Source: Streptomyces sp. NBC_00224
GTDB taxonomy: Bacteria > Actinomycetota > Actinomycetes > Streptomycetales > Streptomycetaceae
Assembly: GCF_041435195.1 (NCBI RefSeq)
Contig: NZ_CP108106.1
Coordinates: 1,860,001-1,924,000 of the forward strand
Length of the DNA stretch: 64,000 bases
Direction: 5' to 3'
The notes under the pieces were generated by a model. The model saw only the letters and a list, made by a program, of their open reading frames with translations. It had not been told where the DNA came from and ran no database searches. The translations under genes and the position numbers were made by a program. Positions 32,942 through 41,040 of the stretch are shown here, one piece after another. Within the stretch, counting starts at the first letter, position 1, and every line of letters begins with the position of its first letter.

Positions 32942-35075
32942 GTCGGCTCCCGTCCGGCCCGGTCCCGGCCAGCAGGACGCGGTCGGGGCGGATCGGGAGA
33001 TCGCGGTGGCGCACGCCGGTCGCGTGCCAGACGGCGTTGGCGACCGCCGCCGCGGCCCCCACGATCCCGATCTCCCCGATGCCCTTGATCCCGACCGGGT
33101 CGTCCGCGTCCGGGTCGTCGACCCAGTGCGCCTCGATGTGCGGCACATCGGCGTGCGCGGCGAAGTGGTAGCCCGCCAGGTCCGGCCCGACGTGGGCGCC
33201 CGAGACCCGGTCGCGGACCGCCTCCTCGTGCAGCGCCATGGAGATGCCCCAGGTCATACCGCCGATGAACTGCCCGCGTGCGGTCAGCGGGTTGACGATC
33301 CGGCCCGCCGCGAAGACGCCGAGCATGCGCCGGACTCTGACCTCGCCGCTGGTGGTGTCCACGGCGACCTCCGCGAACTGCGCCCCGTACGAGTGCCGCT
33401 CCTTCTCGGCCAGTGCGGCGATCGCGGCGGAGGTGTCCGAGCGCGCCGTGACGCCCTCGGGCGGGATGTCGCCGCCCAGGCCGAGCTGTTCGCGCAGCTC
33501 GGCCGCCGCGGCCATGATCGCCCAGGCCCAGGAGCGGGTGCCCGTCGAGCCGCCGGCGATCATCGCGGGTCCGAAGTCGCTGTCCCCGATCCGCACCTGG
33601 ACGCGGCCGGGCTCGACCTCCAGCGCGTCCGCCGCGATCAGGGTCAGCGCGGTGCGCGCGCCCGTCCCGATGTCGGACGCGGTGATCCGTACGGTGAAGG
33701 TGCCGTCCGCCTGCGCCGTCACGGCCGCGGTGGAGGGGGCGACGCCCGCGGGGAAGGTGGCCGCCGCCGTGCCGGTCCCCAGCAGCCAGCGCCCTTCGCG
33801 GCGCACTCCCGGACGCGGGTCGCGCTCCGCCCAGCCGAACCTGCGGGCGCCCTCCTCGAAGCAGGCGAGCAGATTGCGGCCCGCGAACGGCAGCCCGGAG
33901 ACGGGCCCGGCGGCAGGTTCGTTGCGGGCCCGGAGCACGATCGGGTCGATGCCGCACCGCTCGGCGAGCTCGTCCAGCGCGGACTCCACGGCGAACGAGC
34001 CGGGGGCCTCGCCGGGCGCGCGCATCCAGGTCGGTGTCGGCACGTCGAGCCGGACGAGCCGGTTGGCGGTGCGGTGCGCGTCGGCGTCGTACATCACCCG
34101 GCCGAACGCGGCGCTCTGCTCGACGAACTCATGGACGGTCGAGGTGACGTTCTGGGCCTCGTGCCCGAAGGCGCGCAGCCGTCCTTCGGCGTCGGCGCCG
34201 AGCCTGACCCGGTGGGCGGTGGGACTGCGGTAGCCGACCAGCGAGAACATCTGACGGCGGGTCAGAACGACGCGGACCGGGCGGTGGAGCACGGTCGCCG
34301 CCATCGCGGCGGCCACCTGGTGGGGGCGCACGCCCTTGGAGCCGAAGCCGCCGCCGATGTGCTCGGACAGCACACGCACCGAGGCCGGGTCGAGGGAGAA
34401 CAGCCTGGCGAGCTCGTCCGCCACCCACTTGCTGCCCTGGTTGGAGTCGAACACCTCCAGTCGGCCGCCGTCCCAGCGGACCGTCGCCGCGTGCGGCTCC
34501 ATCGGGTTGTGGTGCTCCTCCGGCGTGCTGTACCGCGCGTCCACGACGACGGCGGACGCGGCGAGTTCGCGCTCCAGGTCCCCCTTCTCCGTCTCCATGG
34601 ACTCGCGCGGCTCCGGGGTGTACGTGCCGGGCCGGTCCGGGGTGAACTCGACGTCGTGCGGCTCCGTTTCGTACCGCACGACCAGCGCCTCGGCGGCCTC
34701 CCTGGCCTGTTCGGAGGTCTCGGCGACGACCAGCGCCACCGGCCAGCCCGCGCACGGCACCCGGTCGTTCTGGAAGAGCGCGACGATCGGGTCGGGCCGC
34801 CCGAGGAGGCCCTGGTAGTCGGCGTCGACGCGCGGGGCGTTGCCATGGTGCAGCACGGTCAGGACGCCCGGCATGGCGAGGACCGGGGCGCTCTCCACCG
34901 AGCGGACGCTGCCGCGCGCGACGGTCGACACCACCAGCCAGCCGTGGGCGAGGTCGGCGAAGGGGATCTCCCCTGCGTAGCGGGCCGCACCGGTGACCTT
35001 GTCGCGGCCCTCCACGCGGGTGTGGGCGGTGCCGACGGCTCCGGTGACCCGGGTGGGTCCGGTGGTCGTGGTCAT
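32934..35075 (-). CDS. Molybdopterin-binding subunit of xanthine dehydrogenase/aldehyde oxidoreductase family
   Basis: 713 residues from ATG 35075, overlapping the FAD gene by four bases. The N-terminal aldehyde-oxidase a/b hammerhead spans about 15-125 (VEGRDKVTGAARYAGEIPF). Mo-cofactor regions follow: SEHIGGGFGSKGVRPHQVAA, WMRAPGEAPGSFAVESALDE and the C-terminal GIKGIGEIGIVGAAAAVANA, whose Glu is the catalytic base. Length and order of partners match PaoC (YagR) of E. coli better than xanthine dehydrogenases. It hydroxylates aldehydes or N-heterocycles using water; the substrate is unknown. Confidence 0.9.
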   Translation of the reverse strand: MTTTTGPTRVTGAVGTAHTRVEGRDKVTGAARYAGEIPFADLAHGWLVVSTVARGSVRSVESAPVLAMPGVLTVLHHGNAPRVDADYQGLLGRPDPIVALFQNDRVPCAGWPVALVVAETSEQAREAAEALVVRYETEPHDVEFTPDRPGTYTPEPRESMETEKGDLERELAASAVVVDARYSTPEEHHNPMEPHAATVRWDGGRLEVFDSNQGSKWVADELARLFSLDPASVRVLSEHIGGGFGSKGVRPHQVAAAMAATVLHRPVRVVLTRRQMFSLVGYRSPTAHRVRLGADAEGRLRAFGHEAQNVTSTVHEFVEQSAAFGRVMYDADAHRTANRLVRLDVPTPTWMRAPGEAPGSFAVESALDELAERCGIDPIVLRARNEPAAGPVSGLPFAGRNLLACFEEGARRFGWAERDPRPGVRREGRWLLGTGTAAATFPAGVAPSTAAVTAQADGTFTVRITASDIGTGARTALTLIAADALEVEPGRVQVRIGDSDFGPAMIAGGSTGTRSWAWAIMAAAAELREQLGLGGDIPPEGVTARSDTSAAIAALAEKERHSYGAQFAEVAVDTTSGEVRVRRMLGVFAAGRIVNPLTARGQFIGGMTWGISMALHEEAVRDRVSGAHVGPDLAGYHFAAHADVPHIEAHWVDDPDADDPVGIKGIGEIGIVGAAAAVANAVWHATGVRHRDLPIRPDRVLLAGTGPDGSRRA

Positions 35076-36064
35076 CGGGCGGCCTCCTCGGCGAGTTCGG
35101 TGAGCACGGCCACGACGAGGTTGCGCGTCAGCGTCACCTTGTAGCCGTTGTGGGGCAGCGCCTCGGCGGCCGCGAGCTCCGCGTCGGCCGCGGCGGCGAA
35201 GGCCTCGGCGCTCGCCGGGCTCCCGGTCAGCGCCCGCTCGGCGGTGCGGGCCCGCCACGGCCGGGACGCGACCGCCCCGAAGGCCAGGCGCACTTCGTGG
35301 ACGACGCCGTCGCGTACGTCGAGGGCGGCGGCGATCGAGCCGATCGCGAACGCGTACGAGGCGCGCTCGCGCACCTTGCGGTAGCGCGAGCGGGCGGCGA
35401 CCGGCGCGGGCGGCAGCGTCACCGCGGTGATCAGCGCGCCCGGCGGCAGCGCGGTCTCCCGGTGCGGGGTGTCGCCGACCGGCAGATAGAACGCGTCGAG
35501 CGCCAACTCGCCCGGTCCGTCGGCCGTTTCGTACGAGACGACGGCGTCGAAGGCCGCGAGCGCCACCCCCATGTCCGAGGGGTGGACGGCCACGCAGTGC
35601 GCGGAGGCGCCCAGGATCGCGTGGTTGTGGTGCACTCCCTCGACGGCGGCGCAGCCGCTGCCGGGGGCGCGCTTGTTGCAGGGGGCGGCGAGGTCGGTGA
35701 AGTAGCCGCAGCGGGTGCGCTGGAGGAGGTTGCCGCCGACCGTGGCCATGTTGCGCAGCTGGCCCGACGCACCGGCCAGGACCGCCTGCGCCAACGCCGG
35801 GTAGCGGCGGCGCACTTCGGGGTGGGCGGCGAGGTCGCTGTTGGTGACGGTCGCGCCGATGCGCAGCCCGCCGTCCTCGGTCGCCTCGATCCGGTCGAGG
35901 GGCAGTTCGGTCACGTCGACGAGGAGCGCGGGCCGCTCCACGCCGGACTTCATCAGGTCGACGAGGTTGGTGCCGCCGCCGAGGAAGCGCGCCTCGGGGT
36001 CGGCGCCGAGCAGCGCCACCGCGCCGGGCACGTCGACGGCACGCCGGTAGCCGAACTCCCTCAT
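35072..36064 (-). CDS. FAD-binding subunit with extra Fe-S cysteines (PaoB-like)
   Basis: 330 residues from ATG 36064 (MREFGYRRAVD). FAD-binding motifs are FLGGGTNLVDLMKSG (about 27-41) and GQLRNMATVGGNLLQRTRC. Immediately after, cysteines in RTRCGYFTDLAAPCNKRAPG and GSGCAAVEG, plus a later SAHCVAVHP, reproduce the insertion that holds a [4Fe-4S] cluster in E. coli PaoB (YagS) and in 4-hydroxybenzoyl-CoA reductase. It passes electrons between the 2Fe-2S subunit and an external acceptor. Translationally coupled at both ends. Confidence 0.9.
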   Translation of the reverse strand: MREFGYRRAVDVPGAVALLGADPEARFLGGGTNLVDLMKSGVERPALLVDVTELPLDRIEATEDGGLRIGATVTNSDLAAHPEVRRRYPALAQAVLAGASGQLRNMATVGGNLLQRTRCGYFTDLAAPCNKRAPGSGCAAVEGVHHNHAILGASAHCVAVHPSDMGVALAAFDAVVSYETADGPGELALDAFYLPVGDTPHRETALPPGALITAVTLPPAPVAARSRYRKVRERASYAFAIGSIAAALDVRDGVVHEVRLAFGAVASRPWRARTAERALTGSPASAEAFAAAADAELAAAEALPHNGYKVTLTRNLVVAVLTELAEEAAR

Positions 36065-36639
36065 GCCGCCGCCTCCGTCCCGGCCGAACGGCCCTGGGCC
36101 GACTGCGCCTGGGCGGCCTCGGCAGCCCGCGCCACCGCTTCGACGATCGACACATAGGCGCCGCAGCGGCACAGGTTGCCGCTCATCCGCTCGCGGATCT
36201 CCTCGGCGGTCAGCTGCGGCACCCCTGCCTCCGGCCGTACGTCGGCGGTCACGGCACTGGGCCAGCCAGCCGCGTGTTCCTCGATCACGGCGAGGGCCGA
36301 ACAGATCTGCCCCGGTGTGCAGTAGCCGCACTGGTAGCCGTCGAGGTCGAGGAAGGCCTGCTGTACGGCATGGAGTTGTTCGCCGTCCGCCACGCCCTCG
36401 ATGGTGGTGATCTCGCGCCCCTCGGCGGCCACCGCGAGCTGGAGGCAGGAGACGGCACGGCGCCCGTCGATCAGTACGGTGCACGCCCCGCACTGCCCCT
36501 GGTCGCACCCTTTCTTCGTACCGGTCAGATCGAGGCGCTCGCGCAGGGCGTCGAGCAGGGTGGTGCGGTGGTCGACGGGCAGCGTGTGCTTCTCGCCGTT
36601 GATGTTCAAGGTGATGGCACTGGAGGTCGAAGGGGTCAT
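36061..36639 (-). CDS. 2Fe-2S subunit of molybdenum aldehyde oxidoreductase
   Basis: 192 residues from ATG 36639 with AGAAGG upstream. The plant-type ferredoxin domain has GCDQGQCGACTVLIDGRRA, and the helical second domain has YQCGYCTPGQICSA and NLCRCGAYV, giving both 2Fe-2S sites. Corresponds to PaoA (YagT), but without its Tat signal, so this complex is probably cytoplasmic. There are ~20 extra residues between the two C-terminal cysteine motifs (EEHAAGWPSAVTADVRPEAG), as in other YagT-like proteins. First gene of the operon. Confidence 0.9.
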   Translation of the reverse strand: MTPSTSSAITLNINGEKHTLPVDHRTTLLDALRERLDLTGTKKGCDQGQCGACTVLIDGRRAVSCLQLAVAAEGREITTIEGVADGEQLHAVQQAFLDLDGYQCGYCTPGQICSALAVIEEHAAGWPSAVTADVRPEAGVPQLTAEEIRERMSGNLCRCGAYVSIVEAVARAAEAAQAQSAQGRSAGTEAAA

Positions 36640-36771
36640 GAGCAGCCTTCTCTCGCGTGGGTGGTGCGAAGCGCCGTCCATCGGGACCTGCGGCGTGCGC
36701 GGCGTGCGAAAGGCCGGTCGGGCGTGCACCAACCGTCCACTCGGGCCGTGTCTGCCGCTATGGTGGACCTA

Positions 36772-36822
36772 AACGGACAGCTGTCCGTTATCTTTCGAAA
36801 ACCTAACGGACAGCTGTCCGTT
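36772..36822. promoter_or_regulatory. Twin 18-bp palindromes, TetR operators
   Basis: AACGGACAGCTGTCCGTT occurs at 36772-36789 and again, identically, at 36805-36822. Each is a perfect palindrome; their centres are 33 bp apart, about three helical turns, so bound dimers would lie on the same face. They sit between the oxidoreductase operon and the divergent TetR gene, which almost surely binds them to repress both. Confidence 0.9.
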
Positions 36823-36887
36823 TCACAAGAGCCGAACCCGCCGGGGTGTCCCGCCGGCCGGTGCCCGCGCCCGCGGAAGGAGGACGA

Positions 36888-37478
36888 GTGCAGCACAAGA
36901 AGGACGTGCCGTTGCGCTCCGACGCACAGCGGAACCGCGAGCGCATCCTGGAGGTGGCGCTCGCCGAGCTGACCCGCTCGGCCGACGCCCCGCTGAGCGC
37001 GATCGCCAAGAAGGCGGGGGTCGGGCAGGGGACGTTCTACCGCCACTTCCCCAGCCGCGAGGCCCTCGTCCTGGAGGTCTACCGGTACGAGATGCAGCAG
37101 GTCGCCGACACCGCGGCCCAGCTCCTGGAAACCCGCGCCCCGGACCGGGCCCTGCGGGAGTGGATGGACCGCCTCGCCCAGTACGCGATGGCCAAGGCCG
37201 GACTGGCCGACGCGATGCGCAAGGCCACCGCCCGGGGCACCCTGGCCGGGCTCGGCCACGCACCGGTCACCGCGGCCGTCACGCTGCTCCTGAACGCGAA
37301 CGACGAGGCCGGCACCATCCGCCCGGGCGTGACCCCCGACGACTTCGTCCTCGCCATCGCCGGGCTCTGGCAGATCGACCCGCACGGCGACTGGCAGGCC
37401 CGCGCCGGACGCCTCCTCGACCTCGTCATGGACGGGCTGCGGGCGGGGGCGCCGGGCACCGGGGCGCGCCGCCACTAG
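36888..37478 (+). CDS. TetR-family repressor of the oxidoreductase operon
   Basis: 196 residues from GTG 36888, five bases after AGGAGG. N-terminal helix-turn-helix: RSDAQRNRERILEVALAELT then LSAIAKKAGVGQGTFYRHF at about 36-54. The C-terminal ligand domain (DRALREWMDRLAQYAMAKAG and following) is of the SbtR type seen in many Streptomyces TetR proteins. Divergent from the molybdenum oxidoreductase genes with two identical palindromes in the gap. The ligand is probably the aldehyde or aromatic substrate of that enzyme. Confidence 0.9.
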   Translation: MQHKKDVPLRSDAQRNRERILEVALAELTRSADAPLSAIAKKAGVGQGTFYRHFPSREALVLEVYRYEMQQVADTAAQLLETRAPDRALREWMDRLAQYAMAKAGLADAMRKATARGTLAGLGHAPVTAAVTLLLNANDEAGTIRPGVTPDDFVLAIAGLWQIDPHGDWQARAGRLLDLVMDGLRAGAPGTGARRH

Positions 37479-37532
37479 CCGAGGAACCCGGCCCGAGGAA
37501 GCCCGGCCGGGGGGAACTCAGCCCAGCGAAGC

Positions 37533-37952
37533 TCAGCCGAGGAAGCTCAGCCGCACCTGACGGTCGGGGTTGTCCTTGTTCGTGTCGACCAGGCACACCG
37601 ACTGCCAGGTCCCCAGCTCCAGCCGCCCCGCGACCACCGGCAGCGTCGCGTGCGGGGGCACAAGGGCGGGCATTACGTGGTCGCGGCCGTGGCCGGGGCT
37701 GCCATGGCGGTGCTGCCAGCGGTCGTCCGCCGGAAGGAGCATGTGCAGGGCGGCCAGCAGGTCGTCGTCGCTGCCCGCGCCGGTCTCGATCAGCGCGATC
37801 CCGGCCGTCGCATGGGGCACGAAGACGTTCAGGAGGCCGTCGCCGCCGCCGGCCGCCTCGCGGAGGAACCGCTCGCACTCCCCGGTCAGATCGGTGACGG
37901 TCTCGGACGTTCCGGTGGTGAGGCGCAGGACGCGCGTGGTGAAGACGGACAT
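37533..37952 (-). CDS. YjbQ family protein (UPF0047)
   Basis: 139 residues from ATG 37952 (MSVFTTRVLRLTTG). The family motifs are GLLNVFVPHATAGIALIET (about 48-66), a central HRHGSPGHGRDHVMPAL and LELGTWQSVCLVDTNKD. His and Glu residues form a conserved pocket. Some YjbQ proteins can substitute weakly for thiamine-phosphate synthase, but the true role is unknown. Divergent from the sulfonate-operon leader peptide, 91 bases away. Confidence 0.9.
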   Translation of the reverse strand: MSVFTTRVLRLTTGTSETVTDLTGECERFLREAAGGGDGLLNVFVPHATAGIALIETGAGSDDDLLAALHMLLPADDRWQHRHGSPGHGRDHVMPALVPPHATLPVVAGRLELGTWQSVCLVDTNKDNPDRQVRLSFLG

Positions 37953-38043
37953 GGCCCCATCCTCGCGCCCATCCAGCAGGATCGCGCGTCCGGCAGGCGA
38001 GACGGCATTGACCGGGTCCTGGCCGGTCGCTACCTTCGGCGCC

Positions 38044-38127
38044 ATGTTGCGTACAGCTCTGCTCACCACGCGCGGTCACATCGACCTGCTGCGGGTGGCC
38101 TCCGCCGCGTGTCCCCGCGGCTGCTGA
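38044..38127 (+). CDS. Cysteine-ended leader peptide of the sulfonate operon
   Basis: A 27-residue ORF, MLRTALLTTRGHIDLLRVAS then AACPRGC. It belongs to the small 'putative leader peptide' type found ahead of sulfur-assimilation genes in Streptomyces, with R-G-H-I-D-L-L-R-V in the middle and Cys codons (tgt, tgc) at the end. It lies 164 bases before ssuC. The two Cys codons just before the stop suggest that ribosome progress reports cysteine supply. The ribosome site is weak. Confidence 0.75.
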   Translation: MLRTALLTTRGHIDLLRVASAACPRGC

Positions 38128-38160
38128 CGCCCTTTCAGCGCCTTCGCACCCTCCCCGTCC

Positions 38161-38241
38161 GGCTCGCCGTCCCCGGCTGAGCCCTGCCGTACGCGCGCCC
38201 TGTCGACGTAGCCCTTCCGGGGGCCGTCCGGGCTGCGTACG
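38161..38241 (+). promoter_or_regulatory. Competing hairpins between leader peptide and ssuC
   Basis: Three stems are visible: A, GGCTC/GAGCC (38161-38183); B, CGTACGC..GCCC (38188-38200) with GGGC.GCGTACG (38230-38241); C, GTAGCCC (38208-38214) with GGGCTGC (38230-38236, one G-U pair). B and C share their 3' arm, so they exclude each other, the basic requirement for attenuation. Confidence 0.45.
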
Positions 38242-38291
38242 CGCCCGCTCTCCCGACCCGCCGCCCACGCGGCACCCTCCCTGGAGCCCCC

Positions 38292-39197
38292 ATGACCGTC
38301 GGCCATGCTCCGCCGGATATCTCCGGTAAATCCGCTTCCCCCGGCTCACCCCTCCCAGCCCGCGACTCCGACCGCGACAGCGCTCACGGCCTCGAACTCG
38401 TCACCGTTCTGCCCTCCTCCCGCCGTCGGCGACCCGCCGTGCCGCGCTGGCTGCGACGGACCGTCGGGCCGCTCCTGCTCCTCACCCTGTGGCAGGTCTC
38501 CAGCGCCACCGGCACGCTCAGCCCCGACGTCCTCGCCTCGCCCGGGACCATCGCACGGGCCGGCTGGGACCTCATCGCGGACGGCACCCTGCCCTCCGCG
38601 ATGGCCGTCTCCCTGCAGCGCGTCGTGTTCGGGCTGCTCATCGGCGGGGTCGCCGGGGTCGGGCTCGCCCTGGTGTCCGGGCTCTCGCGGCTCGGTGAGG
38701 ATCTGGTGGACGCCACCGTGCAGATGCTCAGGACCGTCCCCTGGGTCGGGCTCATCCCGCTCTTCATCATCTGGCTCGGCATCGGCGAGGCCCCCAAGGT
38801 CGCCCTCATCGCGCTCGGCGTCGCCTTCCACCTCTATCTGAACGTGTACGCCGGGATCCGCGGCGTGGACGAACAACTCGTCGAGGCGGGGCAGGCGTTG
38901 GGGCTCGGCCGGTGGGGCCTCGTCCGGCACGTGGTCCTGCCGGGCGCGCTGCCCGGCGCGATGACCGGGCTGCGGTACTCGCTCGCCACCGCCTGGCTGG
39001 CCCTCGTCTTCGGGGAGTCCATCAACGCCGAGGACGGCATCGGCTTCCTCATGAACCAGGCCCGCGAGTTCTTCCGCACCGACGTGATCGTCGTCTGCCT
39101 GGTCGTCTACGCCTTCCTCGGCCTGATCGCCGACGCCGTCGTCCGCACTCTCGAAAGGCTGCTGCTGCAATGGCGACCGACCTTCAAGGGCCAGTGA
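38292..39197 (+). CDS. ssuC: Sulfonate ABC transporter permease
   Basis: 301 residues from ATG 38292. The first ~55 residues are hydrophilic; six membrane helices follow. The ATPase-coupling EAA loop reads GVDEQLVEAGQALGLGRWGL and continues LPGALPGAMTGLRYSLA, diagnostic of the SsuC/TauC type. It forms the membrane channel for uptake of alkanesulfonates with SsuB and SsuA. Its last 28 bases overlap the start of ssuB. The leader peptide upstream probably controls the whole operon by sulfur status. Confidence 0.9.
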   Translation: MTVGHAPPDISGKSASPGSPLPARDSDRDSAHGLELVTVLPSSRRRRPAVPRWLRRTVGPLLLLTLWQVSSATGTLSPDVLASPGTIARAGWDLIADGTLPSAMAVSLQRVVFGLLIGGVAGVGLALVSGLSRLGEDLVDATVQMLRTVPWVGLIPLFIIWLGIGEAPKVALIALGVAFHLYLNVYAGIRGVDEQLVEAGQALGLGRWGLVRHVVLPGALPGAMTGLRYSLATAWLALVFGESINAEDGIGFLMNQAREFFRTDVIVVCLVVYAFLGLIADAVVRTLERLLLQWRPTFKGQ

Positions 39198-39985
39198 CCA
39201 CGCCGGTGACCACGCCAGTGACCACTCCTGTGACCACCGACGCCGTACGGGTGGCCGGGCTCACCCGGGCCTTCGAGGGGCGCCCCGTCATCGACGGCCT
39301 CGATCTGACCCTGCGCGCGGGCGAGTTCACCGCGCTCCTCGGCCACAGCGGCTGCGGCAAGTCGACGCTGCTGCGCGTCCTCGCCGGGCTCGACCGCGAC
39401 ATCGAGGGAACCGTGCTCGTCCCCAAGCGGCGCGCGGTCGCCTTCCAGGCGCCCCGGCTCATGCCCTGGAAGCGGGTGTGGCGCAACGTACTGCTCGGAC
39501 TGCCCGGCAAGCCCCAACGAGCCGTGGCGGAAAGGGCGTTGGAGGAGGTCGGACTCGGCCACCGCTCCGGTGCCTGGCCCAAGACGCTCTCCGGCGGCGA
39601 GGCCCAGCGCGCCTCGCTGGCCCGCGCCCTCGTCCGCGAGCCGGATCTGCTGCTGCTCGACGAGCCGTTCGGGGCGCTCGACGCGCTGACCCGGATCAAG
39701 GCACAGCAGCTGGTGGCCGAGTTGTGGCAGCGGCGCGGCTGCGCGGTGCTGCTCGTCACGCACGACGTGGACGAGGCCCTGCTGCTCGCGGACCGCGTAC
39801 TGGTGATGCGTGACGGCGTCATCGCGTACGAAACGCCGGTCACCCCGGCCCGCCCGCGCGCCCTGGGCACCCCCGCCCTCACCGAGCTCCGCTCCCGCCT
39901 GCTCAGCGAACTCGGCGTGGACCAGCCGCAGGCCCCCTTCACCGACGACAGCCACAGCCGCCCCACCGTTCACTCCGCCGCCTGA
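39170..39985 (+). CDS. ssuB: Sulfonate ABC transporter ATPase
   Basis: 271 residues from ATG 39170 with GAAAGG upstream, beginning inside ssuC. Residues 8-24 are a tandem VTTP repeat without homology to the family. Then Walker A GHSGCGKST, Q-loop AFQAPRLMPWKRV, signature LSGGEAQRASLARAL, Walker B LLLLDEPFGALD and switch His in VTHDVDEA, all typical of SsuB/TauB. It powers sulfonate import. The N-terminal repeat is probably a flexible tail of variable length. Confidence 0.92.
   Translation: MATDLQGPVTTPVTTPVTTPVTTDAVRVAGLTRAFEGRPVIDGLDLTLRAGEFTALLGHSGCGKSTLLRVLAGLDRDIEGTVLVPKRRAVAFQAPRLMPWKRVWRNVLLGLPGKPQRAVAERALEEVGLGHRSGAWPKTLSGGEAQRASLARALVREPDLLLLDEPFGALDALTRIKAQQLVAELWQRRGCAVLLVTHDVDEALLLADRVLVMRDGVIAYETPVTPARPRALGTPALTELRSRLLSELGVDQPQAPFTDDSHSRPTVHSAA
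39194..39238 (+). repeat. Four tandem 12-bp repeats at the ssuC/ssuB junction
   Basis: GTGACCAC followed by a variable 4 bases starts at 39194, 39206, 39218 and 39230 with exact 12-bp period. The first copy contains the ssuC stop; in the ssuB frame it encodes VTTP x3 plus VTT. Prone to slippage by whole units without frameshift. Confidence 0.85.
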
Positions 39986-40011
39986 CGGCCCCCTCCCCAA
40001 GGAACTCCTCC

Positions 40012-41040
40012 ATGCGACGCCGCTCACTCCCCCTGCTCCCACTGCTCCTCCTTCCGCTCCCCCTCGCCCTCGCCGCCTGCGGCGGCGACTCCGCCGCCGA
40101 CAGCGGGTCCGGGTCCGGCGCGGTCACGCTCAACGTCGGTGACCAGAAGGGCGGTTACGAAGCCGTCCTGCGCGCCGCAGGTGAGCTCGACCACCTCTCG
40201 TACAAGATCAAGTGGTCCACCTTCACCTCCGGTCCACCGCTGCTCGAAGCCGTGAACGCCAAGGCCGTCGACATCGGCGGCGTGGGCAACACCCCGCCCG
40301 TCTTCGCCGCCGGGGCCGACTCCAAGATCAAGGTCGTCGCCGCCACCCACGGCTCCTCCGCCGGGGAGGCGGTCCTCGTCCCCGGCGACTCCCCGCTGAA
40401 GCGGCCCGCCGACCTCAAGGGCAAGTCCATCGCGGTCGCCCAGGGCAGCTCCGCGCACTACCAGTTGCTGACCGCGCTGAAGAAGGCCGGGCTCGGCCTG
40501 TCCGACGTCAGGCTCAGCTACCTCCAGCCGGCCGACGCGCTCGCCGCGTTCAGCCGGGGCAAGGTCGACGCCTGGGCGGTGTGGGACCCGTACACCTCCC
40601 AGGTGCTGAAGGACGGCAAGGCCCGCGTCCTCACCACCGGCGAGGGCGCCGTCAACGGCCTCGGCTTCCAGGTCGCCGCCCCGGCCGCGCTGTCGGACCC
40701 CGCGAAGGCCAAGGCCATCGCCGACTACCTCACCCGTCTCCAGCGCGCCCAGAACTGGGTCTTCGCGCACCCCGAGGAGTGGGCGAAGGTCTGGTCGAAG
40801 GAGACCGGGCTGCCCTACGACGTCGCCCTGGACTCGGTGAAGCGCAGCAACGGCACCCGAGTCGCGGTCGCCGTCGACGACGCCGCGATCACCTCCGAGC
40901 AACGGATCGCGGACACCTTCGCCGACCTGAAGCTGATCCCGCGCCGCTTCTCCTTCAAGGAGTACGTCGACACCCGCTTCAACGGCACCCTGCCCGCCTC
41001 CACCACCGCGCCCCGCACCTACGGAAAGGCCGCCTCATGA
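40012..41040 (+). CDS. ssuA: Sulfonate-binding lipoprotein
   Basis: 342 residues from ATG 40012. A leucine-rich signal ends in the lipobox LAAC (Cys near 23), so the protein is anchored outside the membrane. The periplasmic-binding fold has VGDQKGGYEAVLRAAGEL, TSGPPLLEAVNAKAVDIGG and VGNTPPVFAAGADS, then KVDAWAVWDPYTSQVLKD, all typical of SsuA/TauA. It captures aliphatic sulfonates for SsuBC. Its stop overlaps the ssuD start by four bases. Confidence 0.92.
   Translation: MRRRSLPLLPLLLLPLPLALAACGGDSAADSGSGSGAVTLNVGDQKGGYEAVLRAAGELDHLSYKIKWSTFTSGPPLLEAVNAKAVDIGGVGNTPPVFAAGADSKIKVVAATHGSSAGEAVLVPGDSPLKRPADLKGKSIAVAQGSSAHYQLLTALKKAGLGLSDVRLSYLQPADALAAFSRGKVDAWAVWDPYTSQVLKDGKARVLTTGEGAVNGLGFQVAAPAALSDPAKAKAIADYLTRLQRAQNWVFAHPEEWAKVWSKETGLPYDVALDSVKRSNGTRVAVAVDDAAITSEQRIADTFADLKLIPRRFSFKEYVDTRFNGTLPASTTAPRTYGKAAS

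Noticed and set aside
32802..35144. Plus-strand open frame of ~780 codons
   Set aside because: Antisense to the molybdenum subunit, whose catalytic motifs are intact.
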